64,000 bases of DNA from Pectinophora gossypiella (Eukaryota; Arthropoda; Insecta; Lepidoptera; Gelechiidae), in the NCBI RefSeq assembly GCF_024362695.1, contig NC_065404.1:6922604-6986603 (forward strand), written 5' to 3'. Both the position numbers and the translations under genes were made by a program. Position 1 is the stretch's first letter. Each line of letters starts with the position of its first letter. Shown in pieces: positions 59,605 to 64,000 of the stretch. Below the pieces are notes generated by a model. The model did no database searches. It had not been told where the DNA came from and saw only the letters and a program-made list of their open reading frames with translations.

Positions 59605-59658
59605 ATAGTTGTTATTGTTATATAAATATTTTTTTCTTTATATAACAATAACAACTAT
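59605..59658. repeat. Perfect 22-bp hairpin, 10-nt loop
   Basis: ATAGTTGTTATTGTTATATA then AA (59605-59626) is exactly inverted at 59637-59658; the loop is T/C-rich. Not related to other repeats here. If transcribed it would be a short, AT-rich stem; the arm is at the low end for a miRNA precursor. Confidence 0.93.
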
Positions 59659-62600
59659 TTTCTTACAATGTTGTTTTTCTTATATATCTTTAGGTTAGAA
59701 ATTATTACTGTTATTTCCTGAATTAATTCACATAACAGAAAACGACGATCTGTATTTTAATCAGATACTTACTTACTTATAAGCCCCGTCTCGGCGAGAT
59801 GGATGTAGAACGACTGCGCTAGTCATTGCACATACCCGGAGGTCAAAGACAATTAAAAATTAATCGTATGCGTTCATTGATATGTGGATAATTCGAGAGC
59901 GCACATCCGCCGCCGCTGCCGTTGGCTTCCGCGGCCTGTCATTACCCCACAGACGATTCAATTCGACACATCTTCGGGGTTTCACCTCGCCCAATAATTA
60001 CACACCACTATCATCAACCTGCGTACACAACAAAACGTAATAACTACTAAATAACCTTGCAATTAGACGGCGTCATTAGATTGTAATAGAGTTTCGTACA
60101 ATTTGTGAGTAAAATCGTCAAGCGTGTCACATTACCGGAGTCCATTAGGGCGTTTACACAACACGGAATTGAAATGAGCGAGGTACAGATTATCGTGATA
60201 GACGAATGGCCGCTTTGTCTCGATAATAACACCTTGCAAGGGGTGCTCCGCTGTGCTGGTATATCTCAGTGACAAACTGATAGGTACACTTCTGCAGTGA
60301 CGTATGTTACTCTATTGTCTCATGATATGCTTACTTGTTAATGAATAACAGTACAAAACTATTTCGATCTTAAAACTAAAGAGATTATAATATGTTTCGA
60401 ATTTTACACGTTCTAATTTTAAATATAACGTATTCCTACCATCGGAAGGAAGAGGAAGGAATCAACATTGTTGCAAAAGAATAATAAAATTATTAAAGAA
60501 TAATAAAAATAATCTTCTTAATTGACAAATACGCCCTGTATATAGTGTGTAAGTGCGACCATGTGTCGGATAGCTGTATATCCGGCTGATTTCGGCAGGT
60601 AGCATGATAATATCCACACGTATGGTATTAGGATCGAGGCGATAAGATCATATCTGTTCACGTTAAATAACACGTTTCCTGCAATCATCGAGGTAATTTT
60701 AATAATATAATTACGATATTCGGGCGTATTTTCAGTACATAATGATGGGTAACGTAAATAACGCGCGATTAAGCGCATTCTGGCAACCTAGCGATGTCAT
60801 TAAGTTTTTAAGCTTTGACACTCAGAATAAACACAGTTTTGTAATAGTATTGTGTTTATCTAGATTATAACTTTGTCATAATTGTGTAAGACTAAGCTTT
60901 TGTTCATCCTACTATTAAATACTTCTTTGTAAATAATATACATGATTTCAGCAATCCCTATCGAGTTCTATACAGCCACACAACTTGCACCTACATTCTC
61001 CATTTAACGATAATAAATAGCAAGAAATACCATATATACTTAAATTATTTTTTTTTTAATTTATAGAAGAGTTTATTTAAAAAATCGGAACAGTAGGTAA
61101 TAAGACTTATCAAAAAACTAAAACATCTCATATCCGTTTTCTTCTGTAACGAATAAAATAAAACAAATGTCCACAATTAATTTAACCAAACTTCTGCGTT
61201 GTTTCCATATGCTTTTGTTAATTCGGTCAGCCCCCTTGTATAAGTGAATTAAATTAAATTAAAAGCGTCATTTCCTACTCGCATCTATCTCTCACATTAA
61301 CTGCGGAAAAGGTTGTTTTAGCAAACCATCAGTTTCATTCAACCATTTAAGTAGGCGGGGCGATTAGTTTTATTAATTTAGAGTACATTTTCACAAACGT
61401 AATAAATTGATTTATTTTTTTTTTTCTCATTTAAGAACTTGTAAAAACATACACTCATAAGATTGTCTAGAAATTAAAGATAAACTTATAAGATAAATTT
61501 GAATATAGTGGAAATCAACCATCATCAAAAATACGTATTATATGCATAGTAGATAGGTTAAGTAGGTCCCTATCATTTTGTTTTGTCTTAGCTAGTTAAG
61601 ATGCAGGTAAGTACTAGAACAATAAAGTGTGATACCTTATAAAAAATACCTAAATCCAAATTTTATACCTACCCCTTTATTACTCACATTTAAGTAAAGG
61701 GTGTTCGCGAACTAAAAAACTCAAAATTACGAAGAAAATTACTAAAAAAGACCACCTCGAGGGTCACAATGTTAATAACGAACCTAATGAGATAGTATCA
61801 TGGCATCCAATCTGTGAATCCATAATAAATAGCCACACAATATCGTCACATTACGAAGGTGCAGCCAAGAACGAACAGGACTCACTAATGACCGACCCAG
61901 CTTATTGTTTTAGATCACCGCCGCCCTCTAATTCAGTGCATCGCCTGTAATTAAGGCCTAACGTGCCGAAAAAAGCAACCAATTCACCCCTTCGTGATAA
62001 CCACATCTGCGGTTGAAATATTGCCCACACAAAATAACGGTTATGAACTTATTCGAGGATTAGTTTCGGTTTAAGTGGCTTATCGGTCCGCTGTATGGAC
62101 CGCAGACCGAACCCCCGGCTTTCACTGCGAATCTCAAATCAAAAAACTCTTCTCATTCCTTTCATTGCAAATGCCTTAAACAAAAAAGTTGTAACAGCCG
62201 TCCAATTAGTTTAAGAATCCTCACAGAAGCGGTTCGCCCCTAAATTTTTCCCAATTAAATGCAAAACTCGCCCCAGCACCGGCGGCCATATAAAATTTAA
62301 AGTCCATACAATTCGCGCAACACAAATTTTTATTACCTTCGCCCTGTAAGTAAGAAAGTAAGTAAACAAAAAGAACAAATTAGCCAGAGCCTAAGTACAC
62401 GACGTCGTCCGCGCTATACCCCGCCCGGGACACAAGGGTGTAAAAAGTAAAACAATAAGGATTCCGCGCGCCTGCTCGACGATATTTATTGTTAATGAAA
62501 ATGCCGGGATTTGAACTAACGTCTTGTAACTAAATACCCTCTCACGGTTAAAGCGGGCACTAATTTGGTTTTTATAGCGCGTCCTTAATTTGATTTGGCG

Positions 62601-63436
62601 GCATCGCGGCCGCGCCACTATTGCCAGTAGGAGCAATTAATTTGGCCGGATTATATTTTTTCCCGGCGCCCTACACCGAGCCTCCCCGGCTTGCTTACGC
62701 GCCCGCAACACGATCCGCCCGACGAGGAAAAAATAAAATAAAACTTAAGCCCCGTTTAATTTGAAGGGTGGTTCTGGGCTATTAAAGTAACACGCTTATG
62801 TATTGCAAATTATATTGAAATTTGTCTTCCATTACTGAGCGTCTTCCTCACACAAATGTTGCCCGCATTACGACCGGGGAGTTTATTCCGCGCCGCGCCC
62901 GGACGCCGCGCCCCCGCCCTTGTCTCCCGGTTTTTTACGTTGGAACTTTGTGGTGCCTTTTTTTCTCGCTAATTAAAACTCTTCCGCGCTGTTTCCTACG
63001 AGAAACGAGATCCGATCAATTAATTTTTGGGCGGCGTAAGCCATCTCGAAATTTACTGGCCGCTGTAAAAAAAGGCAATTTTCTTCTAAAAAAGGGTATC
63101 TAAAAGCAATTGATCAAATAAAGGTTCCATCGACGACATTCAATTAGCGAACTTTTACACAACTTGAAGTCTTTACGAAATTGATTGCAAGTTAATGTAA
63201 AAAGCTATTAGAAATGTTAATATTTTTTTGTTGTGAATGTAATATTAAAGTACTTTGTTATCCTTTATCTTAGTAAAGATATACCTACTGAAATTATTAT
63301 TTCTTAAAATCTAGTAATGCAATCACGAGTTAAACAAATTACTTTAAAATCTGGGAACATCATTTAGATTAATAAATGGATACTTATTTTGTACTTTTAC
63401 AAAACGTGATTACAGCAGTCACCTCTTAATTTTACC
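59659..63436. other. Non-coding DNA
   Basis: No repeats or genes recognised. CpG-rich patches at about 59885-59950, 62590-62720 and 62865-62950. The remainder is AT-rich with poly(T) runs near 61050 and 61418. Confidence 0.45.
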
Positions 63437-63487
63437 CTGTCGACTACCCGTCTCTTTCCTTTTCGCCTGGTAAGAAATTGACAGGTA
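63437..63487 (+). repeat. Single arm of inverted-repeat family H
   Basis: CGACTACCCGTCTCTTTCCT then TTTCGCCTGGTAAGAAATTG and ACAGGTA match the right arm at 34280-34330, including bases beyond the inverted repeat. Confidence 0.72.
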
Positions 63488-64000
63488 CCTATAACTTCTG
63501 GAAATAGCACCAAAAACTCAAATTAACAAGTGTGACTGGAACTAAACACACATAAAAATGTCTTAATCGCCATTTAAGGAAAATAAATCTTTTATTTATT
63601 ATTTTTAATATTTTAATACGGCTTTTTATTATATACTTTTTGAGAAAAATATGCCAGTGCAAATTAAAAACAAGATTTAAAATTAAGTAATAAAACCCCT
63701 TTTCCAGTAATGTCATAAAATGAGTAGAAAAATAAATTTCAATATTTTGTCTAAACTATTATTAATTATTACATAAATTATTTCGATTTTTTAATTATAA
63801 TGTATCCTTCCTTTTTGTTATGTTATAATAAAATTATATGAAAGATTTAACATTTTATAGTTAGGTATGGAAATACATTTATTTATTTATTTTCGATTTC
63901 TGGTTTTCATTTAGAATTTATTTGTGTAGTAGGTAACTAGTACTTAATATACTTATTATTTTACATTACTTATTCACATACTCATTATTTTACCAGACTG
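63488..64000. other. AT-rich non-coding DNA, nothing recognised
   Basis: Very AT-rich; no motif, repeat or frame that I can support. Confidence 0.5.

Noticed and set aside
1..64000. CRISPR arrays, bacterial operons, integrated viral genes
   Set aside because: None seen; the only regularly spaced repeat is the minisatellite, and the only polymerase genes are non-LTR retrotransposon fragments.

Overview
This is a stretch of animal nuclear DNA, most likely from a moth or butterfly (Lepidoptera). It is AT-rich, has canonical GT-AG splice sites, and is packed with short retroposons: tRNA-headed SINEs, a 5S-rRNA-headed SINE, and 5'-truncated LINEs with TGATGA or TTATG tails. I recognise these as typical of lepidopteran genomes. 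There are no operons and almost no long open reading frames.

Only one host gene can be supported. It lies on the minus strand and is the 5' part of a T-box transcription factor gene of the Tbx20 group (H15/midline in insects). Coding exon 1 (11687 down to 11555) carries the N-terminal FSIAAIM motif. Coding exon 2 (6826 down to 6541) ends with the first residues of the T-box DNA-binding domain. Splice sites and codon phases of the two exons match, and the join reads like the corresponding part of vertebrate TBX20. The rest of the T-box must lie beyond the left edge, so bases 1-6540 are intron 2 (partial), 6827-11554 is intron 1, and about 11.7-12.4 kb is the GC-rich 5'UTR/promoter zone. The roughly 51 kb to the right (12.4-64 kb) is gene-free upstream DNA. 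Its GC-rich, CpG-rich patches in an AT-rich background are plausible enhancers or conserved non-coding blocks of a developmental gene; this is inference.

Mobile-element content explains most recognisable structure elsewhere. Several insertions are proven by target-site duplications (TSDs): SINEs at 22141-22461, 24652-24916, 42743-42993 and 59280-59513; a LINE tail at 36575-36818; a poly(A) element at 45059-45467. Three nested cases are clear: a 5S-SINE inside a tRNA-SINE (796-1071), a 70-bp poly(A) scrap inside another repeat (34647-34716), and a CR1/Rex-like LINE with an intact C-terminal reading frame inside a poly(A) element (50230-51049).

The least explained structures are two terminal-inverted-repeat elements, 14966-18413 and 28765-29958. 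Each has an inner TIR motif (TATTACCGCCAC; GGAAGACCGTCT) iterated several times inside the element in both orientations, and neither has a recognisable transposase. Their sequences differ but the design is the same. I cannot assign either to a known superfamily, and they are the best candidates for something undescribed. A 56-bp near-perfect palindrome (49782-49837) and a 22-bp perfect hairpin (59605-59658) are also unexplained.
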